Shown here: positions 1 to 8,556 of the stretch, piece after piece
Numbering within the stretch: position 1 is the stretch's first letter
How the letters are laid out: each line of letters opens with the position of its first letter
Assembly (NCBI RefSeq): GCF_945605565.1
Contig: NZ_OX216966.1
Location: 434,001-498,000, forward strand
DNA: 64,000 nt
Direction: 5' to 3'
Origin: Paenibacillus dendritiformis
GTDB taxonomy: Bacteria; Bacillota; Bacilli; Paenibacillales; Paenibacillaceae
Made by a program: the position numbers and the translations under genes
Notes under the pieces: model-generated
Databases searched by the model: none
Told to the model about the DNA's origin: nothing
What the model saw: the letters and a program-made list of their open reading frames with translations, nothing else

Positions 1-2
1 AT

Positions 3-752
3 CACAGCTTCTGGATTCACCCCCATACCGACCGTTATCTGGTCGGCTCGGAGGAAGCCCGGGCCAAGCTGGCCGGACAAGGCATTCCCGCCTGCCGGAT
101 CGAGGTGTCCGGCATTCCGGTTCGTCCGGAGTTCTATGGAAACTATGACAAAGTCGCGCTTCGCCGCCGCTACGGCCTGGATCCGGATCGGATGACCGTG
201 CTGCTGATGGGCGGTGGCTGCGGCCTGCTCGATCCCGATTTCTTCCGCGCAATGGAAGAAGCCGACTGGGCGGCCGACATGCAGTTCATCGTCATCTGCG
301 GGCGGAACGAGCGGCTGCAGCGCCACCTCGAGGAGTGGGCGGCCTCGTCCTCGCTTCACATCCGGGTCGAAGGCTACGTGCAGCCGGTCCACGAATATAT
401 GGCGATGTCCGATCTGCTGATTACGAAGCCAGGCGGAGTGACGACGACCGAGGCGGTCGTTCAGCGGCTGCCGCTGCTCGTCTACAAGCCGCTGCCGGGC
501 CAAGAGCAGGACAACATCCGCTATCTGGTCCGCAAGGGACTGGCCTGCCAAGCCGAGGACCCGGAGGATCTCGTGTCCCAGCTCTCGTCCTTCGCTTCCC
601 GGCCTGAAGCGCTGCAATGGATGAGCGTCCGCGCCCAGGCGGAACGCCAGCATACGCAAGCCCGCGTGCTGGAAGCGATTTTGCAGGTGGAGCGGCACCC
701 GATTGTGCCGCGCAAGACGGCAAGACTTCGTTTCCGCCGCAATTACGTCTAA
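3..752 (+). CDS. UgtP/MGDG-synthase-like glycosyltransferase, 3' part
   Basis: The gene enters from the left edge; frame 3 is open from the first base and ends at TAA 750-752, giving about 249 visible residues. The text HPHTDRYLVGSEEA, then SGIPVRPEF, LLMGGG and TKPGGVTTTEA is the C-terminal, nucleotide-sugar binding half of GT28/MGDG synthase-type enzymes such as Bacillus UgtP, which move glucose from UDP-glucose to diacylglycerol at the inner membrane leaflet. That supplies glycolipids and the lipoteichoic acid anchor. The GTG at position 105 lies inside the domain and is not the real start. A strong terminator follows 20 bases after the stop, so this is the last gene of its transcript. The exact lipid acceptor cannot be told from this half. 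Confidence 0.85.
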   Translation, partial: HSFWIHPHTDRYLVGSEEARAKLAGQGIPACRIEVSGIPVRPEFYGNYDKVALRRRYGLDPDRMTVLLMGGGCGLLDPDFFRAMEEADWAADMQFIVICGRNERLQRHLEEWAASSSLHIRVEGYVQPVHEYMAMSDLLITKPGGVTTTEAVVQRLPLLVYKPLPGQEQDNIRYLVRKGLACQAEDPEDLVSQLSSFASRPEALQWMSVRAQAERQHTQARVLEAILQVERHPIVPRKTARLRFRRNYV

Positions 753-768
753 TCTGCTAAATAAAAAA

Positions 769-801
769 CGGCCGTCAGGGTGCTCGCCCTGGCGGTTTTT
801 T
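769..801 (+). terminator. Rho-independent terminator of the glycosyltransferase gene
   Basis: A 9-bp stem CCGTCAGGG / CCCTGGCGG (772-780 and 787-795, one G-T pair) with loop TGCTCG is followed by seven T. It sits 20 bases past the stop codon. Confidence 0.9.
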
Positions 802-1279
802 GCATGGGTTGAGGCGGTTCAGAGCGGGCTAGTTGGGAGGAGTGTGGAGGCGTTGGGACTAGTTTGGACTAGCTACTTCTGGTGTCTGATACGGTCTGCT
901 GGTGTTCGTTGGTGTGGCGGATGTCTGCTCGTGCTTGCTGGTGTTCCCTGGAGTCTGCAGTACGCTGGGTATACACTGGTATGCGCATGTGCCTGCTTCC
1001 TCCCATATCCTGGCTTGCGATGCGTGCTATTCGTGTTTTCTCGCCAAAAATACTGCAAAATTACAGTTTTCTCATAGGAGCCCTTCTGGATGCGAGGGAA
1101 TCCTGCAAATGTGCAGCAATTTCGCACCAAAGTCGCTTGACTAGCGTTTATCGGGGCAAATTGATGTAATTTTGCAGGATTTTTCCTAAATTCACCCTAT
1201 ACGCACCAAAAATGATGTAAAATAGCAGGAATTTTATAATCGAAAGAGAGCCGCCAGGGCTCCCTTTTATAAACTTGCC
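802..1279. repeat. Gene-free stretch with four short CTGCAAAA-type palindromes
   Basis: No credible gene is seen. From about 810 to 1020 the plus strand is unusually rich in G and T (repeated CTGGTGTT/TTGGTGTGG). From 1050 onward four imperfect palindromes of the type CTGCAAAANTGCAG occur at 1053-1066, 1103-1116, 1164-1177 and 1215-1228, spaced about 50-60 bases and in alternating orientation. The same motif family fills the gaps at 37.5-38.2 kb and 45.5-46.1 kb. Short frames here are not preserved between copies, so I read it as non-coding repeat DNA. Confidence 0.6.
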
Positions 1280-2827
1280 TCACTTCGTACCGCCTCGTAT
1301 CTGGCGGACAAGCCGGTTCACCGTCTCGTCCGGAACGTCGCCCTTCCCGTATCGGGCTTCGGTGTAGGCATCGCCCAGCTCGCTCTCGACGGAACCGGTG
1401 TAGGCGTCAACCAACTCGATCTCAACGGCTCCTCTGTACCCGTCGCCCAGTTCGCTCTCGCCGCCTTGACCGCCCCTCGCTCCCCGCTCCTCCCATTGCC
1501 GAAGATGCTCCATCGTCTCCTTCGGCGTGCGGCCCGGGTCAGGCTTATACCCTTGCCCGATTGCCTGGCGTAGCCGCTCCCGGTACAGGAAGCGGACACG
1601 CTCGCGATTCGTCTTCAGGTCGTCATAGCGCTCCCGGCGCCAGCGGCGCGTGGTCTGCGCCCACGGCTTCATGACGCGGCGGCGAAGCTTCTCCCATTCG
1701 AACGTGGAGGATTGTTCGTCGACATAGTCGGCCGGCTCCGGCTCTGCTTCCCGCTTGCGCAAAAATCGCAGCAGCGCATCCCAGGCCTGCGGGAACAGCT
1801 TCTTCATCAGGAAGCGCAGCAGGAACCACGTTCCGACCATCGCACCGACAGCCAAAGCGACCCAGAAGACGACGGTAATGACACGCTCCAGCAGCTTCCA
1901 GAACAAACTCGGCTCGGCGTTCGCATCGGCCCCGAATAGAGGCATCTGCGGTGCGGCCTGCGGCGGCGGTGGCTCGTCCATGACGACCTGCTCGCTCCCT
2001 GAGAAGATCCATCCGAGTAGCATGCGCGTCCACTCCATCAGTGTGTCCATCGCCGTCCCGAAGGTGAAGGCGACGATAAGCACCAGCGCAAGGAAGAACA
2101 GAATGACATAGGACGCATTGAGGCGCATCACCTGAGCCGGAACGGAGCCGCGGGCCTCTGCGCTGTAATTCGCCTTGTTCAGCTGCCCCCAGTTCATCTG
2201 CCACAGCGTGCCGAAGACGAACAGCACCCCGACGGCGGCCAGATGCGGCTGCAGCGCACGCAGCTCCGGGCGGAAAAAGGAGAGCGCAAATACAAGAAAA
2301 TACATGCCGAGCGCCGCCCAGTTCCAATGCACGGTATCTCCGAACGCTGACCGGCTCGCCACAGCCGACGTCCCTCTTGCAAATACGAGAAAGCCGACTG
2401 CATACACCGCTATCATCGACAGCCGAAGCGGTACTACGGCCGCCAGCGCGGCGCTGCCGGCCACGAATAACAGCAGCAGCCAGAGGCGAAGCCGCTTGAA
2501 GCGCGCCGCAGACTGGAGCGCCGTCCCCGCGGCCGCGCAGGCCGGCCATAGTCCGTACCACAGATGAGATCCGGCCTCTTCGGGCGCCGCATACACGCTG
2601 ATCAGCAGCAGGACCGGGAACAGGATGAGATAATCGAGCAGCGCCCGCAGCAGCGAAATCCCGAAGTCTCGCCCCCGATTCCAATACCAACCGCGGCTGT
2701 CTTCCCGGTTGAAGTCCCGCTTTCGTTCCCGATTGCCTTCGCGGTTCAATTCCCGGCTGTTTTCACGGTTCAGTTCCCCGCTCTGATTCCGGCTTCGTTC
2801 CAAATCCTTTTCCCGGCTATTGAGCAT
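1280..2827 (-). CDS. DUF4129 domain membrane protein
   Basis: A 515-residue membrane protein. The first 45 residues are a low-complexity run of NRE/NRED-like units, very rich in Arg, Asn and Glu. Several hydrophobic segments follow (about 55-270), then a helix near 310-340 and a cytosolic C-terminal DUF4129 domain (about 385-515). Members usually close a MoxR-DUF58-transglutaminase operon. Here the transglutaminase core found in many relatives is not visible, so this is the membrane/DUF4129 part only. Near the C-terminus three similar units of the form ELGDAYTG precede ARYGKG, where family members normally carry one. The start ATG 2825-2827 has an AGGAGG site 6 bases upstream and overlaps the end of the DUF58 gene. 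The molecular function is unknown; the operon suggests a role in cell-envelope assembly or stress. Confidence 0.8.
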   Translation of the reverse strand: MLNSREKDLERSRNQSGELNRENSRELNREGNRERKRDFNREDSRGWYWNRGRDFGISLLRALLDYLILFPVLLLISVYAAPEEAGSHLWYGLWPACAAAGTALQSAARFKRLRLWLLLLFVAGSAALAAVVPLRLSMIAVYAVGFLVFARGTSAVASRSAFGDTVHWNWAALGMYFLVFALSFFRPELRALQPHLAAVGVLFVFGTLWQMNWGQLNKANYSAEARGSVPAQVMRLNASYVILFFLALVLIVAFTFGTAMDTLMEWTRMLLGWIFSGSEQVVMDEPPPPQAAPQMPLFGADANAEPSLFWKLLERVITVVFWVALAVGAMVGTWFLLRFLMKKLFPQAWDALLRFLRKREAEPEPADYVDEQSSTFEWEKLRRRVMKPWAQTTRRWRRERYDDLKTNRERVRFLYRERLRQAIGQGYKPDPGRTPKETMEHLRQWEERGARGGQGGESELGDGYRGAVEIELVDAYTGSVESELGDAYTEARYGKGDVPDETVNRLVRQIRGGTK

Positions 2828-3935
2828 GTCGCACCTCCTCTTCCTGCGGCTTCATAGCGGGCTTCGGCAGCACGAGCCATTCCACGGCGCTGCCCCGCAT
2901 GCGCATCCGGTTCGCAATCGCCTCGGCCTGACGGGAAGGCGGAAGCGGCGTCACGATAATATAGTCGGTATCCCCTGCCGGCTCCCATTGCGCGAGGAAG
3001 GTGGCGAACGTCATCGTCAGTTCCAGCTCCAGCTTCGCCATCCATTCGAACAGCTGGTGCAAATGCACCGTTCCCGCTCCGGGCGGAAAGGTCAGCGCGG
3101 TCCCTCTAGTATGGCCGGGCAAGTTTCCGTTGCAGCTGACGCCCGTCTCCATCCCCTGCTTCACCGTCGCATGAGCGATGGAAGCCGCATAAGACAGCGC
3201 CTTCTCGACCTGCTCCGGAATCGTCACCTTCGACCACATCCCGTCCGATGTCTCGAAGTTGACCAGAATCATCAGCTTGCGGTCGGCCGTATAATCGAAC
3301 TTGTGTACTTGAAGACTGTTGGTGCGGGCCGTCGCCTTCCAATGCACCAATTTGAGCGTATCGCCCGGGCGGTACGGCCGGACGCCAGATTTCCAGAACG
3401 GATCCTCCAATATCCAGCGGCGTACAGGGATGTCCCCAATCCAGCTCTTCGTCGACAGCGGAAGCTGATCCAGAGGGATGAGGGCCGGGTACACGGTCAG
3501 CTCCAGCCCCAGCGGAATCCGGCGCACCGAATCGAACACGCCGAACGGATCGCCCGCCGTCATCGTGACACTGTCCAGCCGGTAGATCCCCCGCTTCACA
3601 CATGTAATCTGATGACGCCGAATCACGCGTGTATACGGTTTCAATGCAAATAAGCTTCGATGGTTCTGGGAGAGCTCCCCGACGTCCATCTCCAGATTAT
3701 GCTGCTTCCCGAAGCGAAGGGCGCTCGGAATCATCGACTCGAGCCGGACCCAAGGTAGCGGCAGCAGCTTGTCGTTGCCGATCGTTTCCGTCATCTCCAC
3801 CGTCTCGCCGGCGAACAGCTTCTGCTTCGAAAATGTGCGGGTATAGGAGACCCGCCGCAGCGCCCAGCGTCTATACAGCATGCCCTGCGCAGCCAGCGCA
3901 AGGCCGAGGAACACAATCAACCAATGCAGCGGCAT
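2817..3935 (-). CDS. DUF58 domain protein
   Basis: A 372-residue protein with an N-terminal pair of hydrophobic segments and the DUF58 signature RPYRPGDTLKLVHWKATAR in the second half. It is the usual partner of MoxR ATPases and is thought to be their client or effector; relatives carry a vWA-like fold. The stop overlaps the DUF4129 start by 11 bases. Two starts are possible: GTG at 3944, overlapping the MoxR stop as GTGA, or ATG at 3935. I chose 3935 because GGAG lies 8 bases ahead of it. The order moxR, DUF58, DUF4129 with overlapping ends indicates one transcript. Confidence 0.85.
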   Translation of the reverse strand: MPLHWLIVFLGLALAAQGMLYRRWALRRVSYTRTFSKQKLFAGETVEMTETIGNDKLLPLPWVRLESMIPSALRFGKQHNLEMDVGELSQNHRSLFALKPYTRVIRRHQITCVKRGIYRLDSVTMTAGDPFGVFDSVRRIPLGLELTVYPALIPLDQLPLSTKSWIGDIPVRRWILEDPFWKSGVRPYRPGDTLKLVHWKATARTNSLQVHKFDYTADRKLMILVNFETSDGMWSKVTIPEQVEKALSYAASIAHATVKQGMETGVSCNGNLPGHTRGTALTFPPGAGTVHLHQLFEWMAKLELELTMTFATFLAQWEPAGDTDYIIVTPLPPSRQAEAIANRMRMRGSAVEWLVLPKPAMKPQEEEVRHAQ

Positions 3936-3940
3936 AGGCG

Positions 3941-4900
3941 TCACTCCGCCGCACGGGCTTCTGCCGGAACCGGCACCTGACTTACGATCTGGGCCAGGAC
4001 GGATTCGGCTTGATCGTCCCGCGATCCGGCCGCATGGTGAAGGAGCAGGCGATGCGCCAGCACCGGAGCGGCCATCGCCTTCACATCATCCGGCGATACG
4101 TAATCCCGCCCGCGGATGACGGCAAAGGCCTGCACAGCGCGAAGCAGCGCCTGACTGGCCCGCGGACTGGCGCCCAGCGCGATGTCCGGGTGGCTGCGCG
4201 TCCGCTCGACAATGCCGAGCACATATTCGAGGATGGCATCGTCCACATGGACCCGGGTATATCCGGCGCGGGCCGCCTTGATATCCTCCCGCGTCGCCAC
4301 CGGGGCAAGCTCCTGTATCGGATCCTCGGTGCGGAAGCGGGAGAGAATGCGCAGTCCTTCCTCGAACGTCGGATAGCCAAGCTTCAGCTTCAGCATGAAG
4401 CGGTCCAACTGGGCCTCAGGCAGCGGGAACGTGCCGAAATTGTCGAGCGGGTTCTGCGTCGCCAGCACGATGAACGGCTCTTCGAGCTGCATCGTGACGC
4501 CGTCGATGCTGACCTGACGCTCTTCCATGCATTCCAGCAGGCTGGACTGGGTGCGCGGCGTCGCCCGGTTAATCTCGTCAGCGAGCAGCAGGTTCGTGAA
4601 GACCGGACCCGGCCGGAACTCGAATTCGCCCCGCTTCTGGTTGTACACATTCATGCCGCTCAGATCGGTAGGCAGCAGATCTGGCGTGAATTGAATGCGC
4701 TTGAAGGTGCCGTCGATCGACTTGGCGATGGATTTGGCGAGCAGCGTCTTGCCTGTGCCCGGCACGTCCTCCAGCAGCACGTGGCCGCCAGTGAACAGGG
4801 CGACGAAGATGCGGTCCAGCGTATCGTCCTTGCCGACGATAACCTGCTGCACATTGCGCTTAATAGCTTGGGCAAGCGTATGAATACGGGATAAGTCCAT
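3941..4900 (-). CDS. MoxR-family AAA+ ATPase
   Basis: About 319 residues. Walker A VPGTGKT, Walker B LLLADEINRA and a sensor I-like ATQNP are all present, so this should be an active AAA+ ATPase of the MoxR/RavA type. Such proteins act as chaperones that load metals or remodel vWA-domain partners. It is first in the three-gene operon with DUF58 and DUF4129 and overlaps or abuts the DUF58 gene. A GTG at 4912 is an alternative start; ATG 4900 (MDLSRIH) has GAGG 11 bases upstream and fits the family N-terminus better. Confidence 0.9.
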   Translation of the reverse strand: MDLSRIHTLAQAIKRNVQQVIVGKDDTLDRIFVALFTGGHVLLEDVPGTGKTLLAKSIAKSIDGTFKRIQFTPDLLPTDLSGMNVYNQKRGEFEFRPGPVFTNLLLADEINRATPRTQSSLLECMEERQVSIDGVTMQLEEPFIVLATQNPLDNFGTFPLPEAQLDRFMLKLKLGYPTFEEGLRILSRFRTEDPIQELAPVATREDIKAARAGYTRVHVDDAILEYVLGIVERTRSHPDIALGASPRASQALLRAVQAFAVIRGRDYVSPDDVKAMAAPVLAHRLLLHHAAGSRDDQAESVLAQIVSQVPVPAEARAAE

Positions 4901-5127
4901 AGATCGAAGCACCTCGTTTCCGTCGTGGTTACTGCTTCTATGTTACCCTTTTTTGGGAGACTCGGCTACGGTTAACCCTGAACAGGAGCGGCAAGGGCAA
5001 GCGAAAAGGGGATCTGAGGTTAAGGGAAATGGAAAGGGAGAAAGAGAAGGAATGGATCTGGCCATCCGTCGTTCAGTGGAGAGAATAGGCCAAGAGGAAC
5101 GCAGCCTCCCGGCCGCGTTCCCCCGAC

Positions 5128-5826
5128 TTATGTCGTCACATCGACATGCTCGATATTGCGGATAGTGAAGTAAGCGATCAATCCGCCAATGACCGCCAAA
5201 GTCAGAGGGATGAAGATAATCGACCCCAGCGAGAACCCGTTGGTGCTGGAGGTGATAATCGCCATCATCAGAATCGAAGAGACGATGGTCGCCGAGACCG
5301 AATGCTTCCGCATCCCGAAGAATAGCGGGATCAGTCCCATGCCGCTGGCGGCGATCGCATTGATGAAGGCCTTCAAGCCTTGGGAGGCGAGCGCCGATAA
5401 CGGCAGGCCCCCGGGTACCAGATCGAGCCACCGGTTCAGGAGATAATAGCCGCTTGTCACGAACAGGGTAGACAGGATGATGGCGCAGAACGTGAAGACG
5501 ACAACAATCGCCAGCTTGGCCGCGATAAGCTTCTTACGGTTGATCGGGTACATGAACAGCACCGTAATCGACTTGCTCCGGAATTCCTCGATGACGAAGC
5601 GCGAGAGCAGCACCGCCGCGAACACAATGAAGGTGCCGCGCACGATCGTGACGCCGAAGTCGAACGCCTCGAGCAGGCTGGTAAAGGCAGGAGTGCCCTC
5701 ATCCACCTTCTGCACGAAGCTGACGAACAGCATGAAGAGGAGAATGATGGCGCTGGCGATGACGGCTCCGCGGATGTAGCCGCCGATCTTATATTTTTTC
5801 ATTTCCAGCCTCATCAAGTTACGCAT
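5128..5826 (-). CDS. ABC-2 type transporter permease
   Basis: A 232-residue protein with about six membrane helices, of the BcrB/NatB-like ABC-2 class. Its start overlaps the last codons of the ATPase gene (5819-6742), with GGAGG 8-9 bases upstream of ATG 5826, so the two are translationally coupled. With the ATPase it forms a small export or peptide-resistance type ABC transporter in the inner membrane. A GGAACGC/GCGTTCC hairpin just past the stop (about 5095-5125) may end the transcript, but it lacks a clear T run. The substrate cannot be read from sequence; resemblance to bacitracin-type systems is only general. Confidence 0.85.
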   Translation of the reverse strand: MRNLMRLEMKKYKIGGYIRGAVIASAIILLFMLFVSFVQKVDEGTPAFTSLLEAFDFGVTIVRGTFIVFAAVLLSRFVIEEFRSKSITVLFMYPINRKKLIAAKLAIVVVFTFCAIILSTLFVTSGYYLLNRWLDLVPGGLPLSALASQGLKAFINAIAASGMGLIPLFFGMRKHSVSATIVSSILMMAIITSSTNGFSLGSIIFIPLTLAVIGGLIAYFTIRNIEHVDVTT

Positions 5827-6742
5827 GGATGCCGCCTCCGTTCAATAAATTGAGGAAGTAGTCTTCCAGGGAGTGGTTTTTCTTATGAATCGACTCGATA
5901 ATGACATCGTTCATGATCAGCGTCTTCGCAATCTCGTTCTGCGGCAGATCCGTGTCATATACCCGTATGACCTGCTCGTTCATCAACCGCAGGTTCGTGA
6001 GGTTCATCTTGTTCTCCAGCACGAACACCGCATGCTGGCTGTTCGCCGTGACGATCTCGATATAGGCGGCGTTCTGCTCCCTCACTTCCGCCATCCCCAC
6101 CTCGGCGAGCAGCTTGCCATGATTGATGACGCCGATCGTATCGGCCATCTGCTCGATCTCCCCCAGCATATGGCTTGAAATGAGCAGTGTAATCCCGTAT
6201 TCGCGGGACAGCATCCGGAACAGATCCCGCAGCTCCTTGATGCCGATCGGATCGAGTCCGTTAATCGGCTCGTCGAGCAGGAGCAGCTCCGGCTTCGTCG
6301 TGATGGCGCGGGCAATGCCAAGCCGCTGCTTCATCCCCAGGGAGAAGTCCTTGACCATTTTCTTGTCGATGCCGCGCAGATTGACCAGCTCCAGCGCCTC
6401 GTCAATCGCCTTTTTATCATGATATCCCATATATTCGCAGTGCAAATCCAGATTCTCGCGCGCCGTGAGCTTATCGTAGAAGATCGGATATTCGATAATC
6501 GATCCCATCCGTCCGAGCAGCTCATAGGACGTGTCCGTCAGCTTCTGCCCGAGAATTTCGATCTCGCCGCTGGTCGGCTTGACCAGATTCGTCATCATTT
6601 TCATCAAGGTCGTCTTGCCGGCGCCGTTCGGCCCGAGAAATCCGTAGATTTCCCCCCGCCGGATATTCATGCTGACTTCCGACACGACTTCATTGCCTTG
6701 ATAGCTTTTCGTGACCCGATAGGTTCGCAATGCATAGGTCAT
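5819..6742 (-). CDS. ABC transporter ATP-binding protein, BcrA-like
   Basis: A 307-residue ATPase with Walker A GPNGAGKTT, signature FSLGMKQRLG, Walker B LLLLDEP and the usual roughly 80-residue C-terminal extension of the BcrA/drug-exporter subfamily. The start ATG 6742 has GGGAG 8 bases before it. It pairs with the overlapping permease gene. The two-component system 6885-8526 lies directly upstream on the same strand, and a TAAGAA direct repeat lies in the gap, which suggests that the response regulator drives this transporter. The closest functional class is antimicrobial-peptide or bacitracin response, by inference from gene order. Confidence 0.9.
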   Translation of the reverse strand: MTYALRTYRVTKSYQGNEVVSEVSMNIRRGEIYGFLGPNGAGKTTLMKMMTNLVKPTSGEIEILGQKLTDTSYELLGRMGSIIEYPIFYDKLTARENLDLHCEYMGYHDKKAIDEALELVNLRGIDKKMVKDFSLGMKQRLGIARAITTKPELLLLDEPINGLDPIGIKELRDLFRMLSREYGITLLISSHMLGEIEQMADTIGVINHGKLLAEVGMAEVREQNAAYIEIVTANSQHAVFVLENKMNLTNLRLMNEQVIRVYDTDLPQNEIAKTLIMNDVIIESIHKKNHSLEDYFLNLLNGGGIHA

Positions 6743-6815
6743 CGCAATAACTCCCTTCGCTCATGTGCCTTATGCTTCCATCGTATAATCTGAAATTCTC
6801 TTTTTTCTTTCCTGA

Positions 6816-6832
6816 TTCTTACGAGTTTCTTA
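6816..6832 (-). promoter_or_regulatory. Candidate OmpR-type response-regulator site
   Basis: On the minus strand the hexamer TAAGAA occurs twice with an 11-base period (6827-6832 and 6816-6821). That is the geometry of OmpR/PhoB-family direct-repeat operators. It lies about 80-90 bases upstream of the ABC ATPase start, ahead of a TATA-like element near 6781-6790. Regulation by the neighbouring response regulator is inferred. Confidence 0.4.
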
Positions 6833-6884
6833 AGAACGGCACATAGCCCGCAGACAGCCGTTCCGGTCTGTCCGCAGGCGAAGA

Positions 6885-7826
6885 TCAATAGGTGAGAGCG
6901 CGCAGCCGAATCGTGAAGACGGTCTTCTCATACGGCTTGCTGTCCAGATGAATGGTGCCGCCCATATGCTCCACGAGCCGCTTCGTAATCGTCAGGCCGA
7001 GCCCGCTGCCTTCGAATGATTTGTTCCGTGAATCCTCCATCGTATACATCCGTTCAAATACCCGATCGCGATGCAGCTCCTGAATGCCTTTGCCTCTGTC
7101 CCACACATCGATCAAAATGAAGCCTTCCTCCTCGCGGGTCCGGATGCCGATCGCCTGGCCGTCGCCGCCATGATGGATGGCGTTCGAGATAAGATTGTTC
7201 AGAATGCGTTCCAGGGCCTCTTCGTTCGCGTGCGCATACATCGGTGTCTCCGGGATTCCGATATCCACCTCGAAGCCTCGCGAAGTCAGCGTATCATAGA
7301 ACTGAAGCATGCTCTTCCGGCATGCCTCATTGATATCCAGCCGGGTCAGCGGCAGCTCCTTGTCTCCCGACTCCAGCTTCGCCAGATCGAAGAAGGTGCG
7401 GATCAGCTTCAGCACATCGTGCAGCTTCTCATTCACACGTTCCAATAAGCGCTGCCGCTCTTCCGCAGGCATATCGGGATCCAGGCTTAGCGTCTCGATA
7501 TACCCAAGGATGACGGTCAGGGGCGTCTTCAGATCATGGGAAATGTTCGACAGCATGCGGCGAATCGACTGCTCCGTGCGGTTGTATTGGGCCGTTACTT
7601 TCTGATTCTCGCTCAAGAGGCGGTTGATCTCAATCAGGATCGGCCGCAGCTCGGGATCGCTCGTGACGACCAGCAGCTTCTCGCGTGTCGGCTCGGTCAA
7701 TATGAGATGCAGCTTCGAATGGATATAAGCGAGCTTGGCGCTTCGAACCCGCCGCGCCCGCCACTGCAGCAAGAGGAGAAGGAGCAGAATGGCAATCAGT
7801 GCGCCGTATACGAGATGGATGATCAT
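6885..7826 (-). CDS. Sensor histidine kinase, single N-terminal membrane helix
   Basis: 313 residues. One hydrophobic helix (about residues 2-20) is followed directly by the kinase core: H box NISHDLKTPLT, N box NNLISNAIHHGG, G1 DRGKGI and G2 GSGLGLTI. There is no sizeable extracellular sensor, as in kinases that sense within the membrane or through a partner ABC transporter. The frame is open further upstream, but ATG 7826 is one base after the regulator stop and has a GGAAGGGAAG site, so I chose it. The ABC exporter genes downstream are its probable target. A GC-rich inverted repeat just beyond the stop (6848-6880) may be the terminator. Confidence 0.9.
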   Translation of the reverse strand: MIIHLVYGALIAILLLLLLLQWRARRVRSAKLAYIHSKLHLILTEPTREKLLVVTSDPELRPILIEINRLLSENQKVTAQYNRTEQSIRRMLSNISHDLKTPLTVILGYIETLSLDPDMPAEERQRLLERVNEKLHDVLKLIRTFFDLAKLESGDKELPLTRLDINEACRKSMLQFYDTLTSRGFEVDIGIPETPMYAHANEEALERILNNLISNAIHHGGDGQAIGIRTREEEGFILIDVWDRGKGIQELHRDRVFERMYTMEDSRNKSFEGSGLGLTITKRLVEHMGGTIHLDSKPYEKTVFTIRLRALTY

Positions 7827-7827
7827 C

Positions 7828-8526
7828 TTACTTCCCTTCCCACTTGTAACCGATGCCCCATAGGGTCGTAATATAGACGGGATGGGAAGGATCGTCTTCG
7901 ATCTTCTCCCGCAATCGGCGGATATGGACATTAATGACATTCTCGTCGCCCAAATAGTCGTCACCCCAGACGAAGCCGTAGATCTGGGCCTTCGTAAATA
8001 CCCGGTTCGGATTCGTCATGAACAGCTTCAGCAGCTCGAACTCGGTCGAGGTCAGCTTAATCTCCCGATCCTGCTTGGTGGCGCGGTAGCCGTCTACATA
8101 CAGGCTGAGCGGGCCATAAGTGATAACGCGCTCCTCAGGTTCGGCCGGCCGCGCATATTCGGTGGCGCGCCGGATAGACGCCTTCACCCGGGCCGACAGC
8201 TCGATCAAGGAGAACGGCTTCGCCACATAATCATCTGCGCCGAAGCCAAGCCCCAACGCTTTGTCCACGTCGCCGTCCTTCGCCGACATGATCAGGATCG
8301 GAACCGAGCTTCGCTCCCGTATCCGCTTGATCACTTCGAAGCCGTCGAGCTTCGGCATCATCAGATCCACGATGACAACATCATAGGAACGCTGGCCGAA
8401 GAGGGTCAGGCCCTCTTCCCCATTGCCCGCCGCCGTGACGGCGAACCCTTCCTTCGTCAAATGATTGCCCACCATCTCCACGATGCCGGGATCGTCTTCA
8501 ATCAGCAAAATATGCTGCTTCATCAT
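7828..8526 (-). CDS. OmpR/PhoB-family response regulator
   Basis: 232 residues. An N-terminal receiver with the acidic pair (IEDD), phosphoacceptor Asp in VIVDLMMP, Thr/Ser switch in LIMSAKD and Lys in VAKPFS is joined to a C-terminal winged helix (RRLREKIEDDP... GIGYKW). The gene is first in the pair with the kinase, one base apart. The start has GAGGAGAG immediately upstream; ATG 8526 or the next ATG could both serve. It probably binds the TAAGAA repeat ahead of the ABC exporter. Confidence 0.92.
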   Translation of the reverse strand: MMKQHILLIEDDPGIVEMVGNHLTKEGFAVTAAGNGEEGLTLFGQRSYDVVIVDLMMPKLDGFEVIKRIRERSSVPILIMSAKDGDVDKALGLGFGADDYVAKPFSLIELSARVKASIRRATEYARPAEPEERVITYGPLSLYVDGYRATKQDREIKLTSTEFELLKLFMTNPNRVFTKAQIYGFVWGDDYLGDENVINVHIRRLREKIEDDPSHPVYITTLWGIGYKWEGK

Positions 8527-8556
8527 CTCTCCTCACACCTTCACTGTTGTGTTGCG

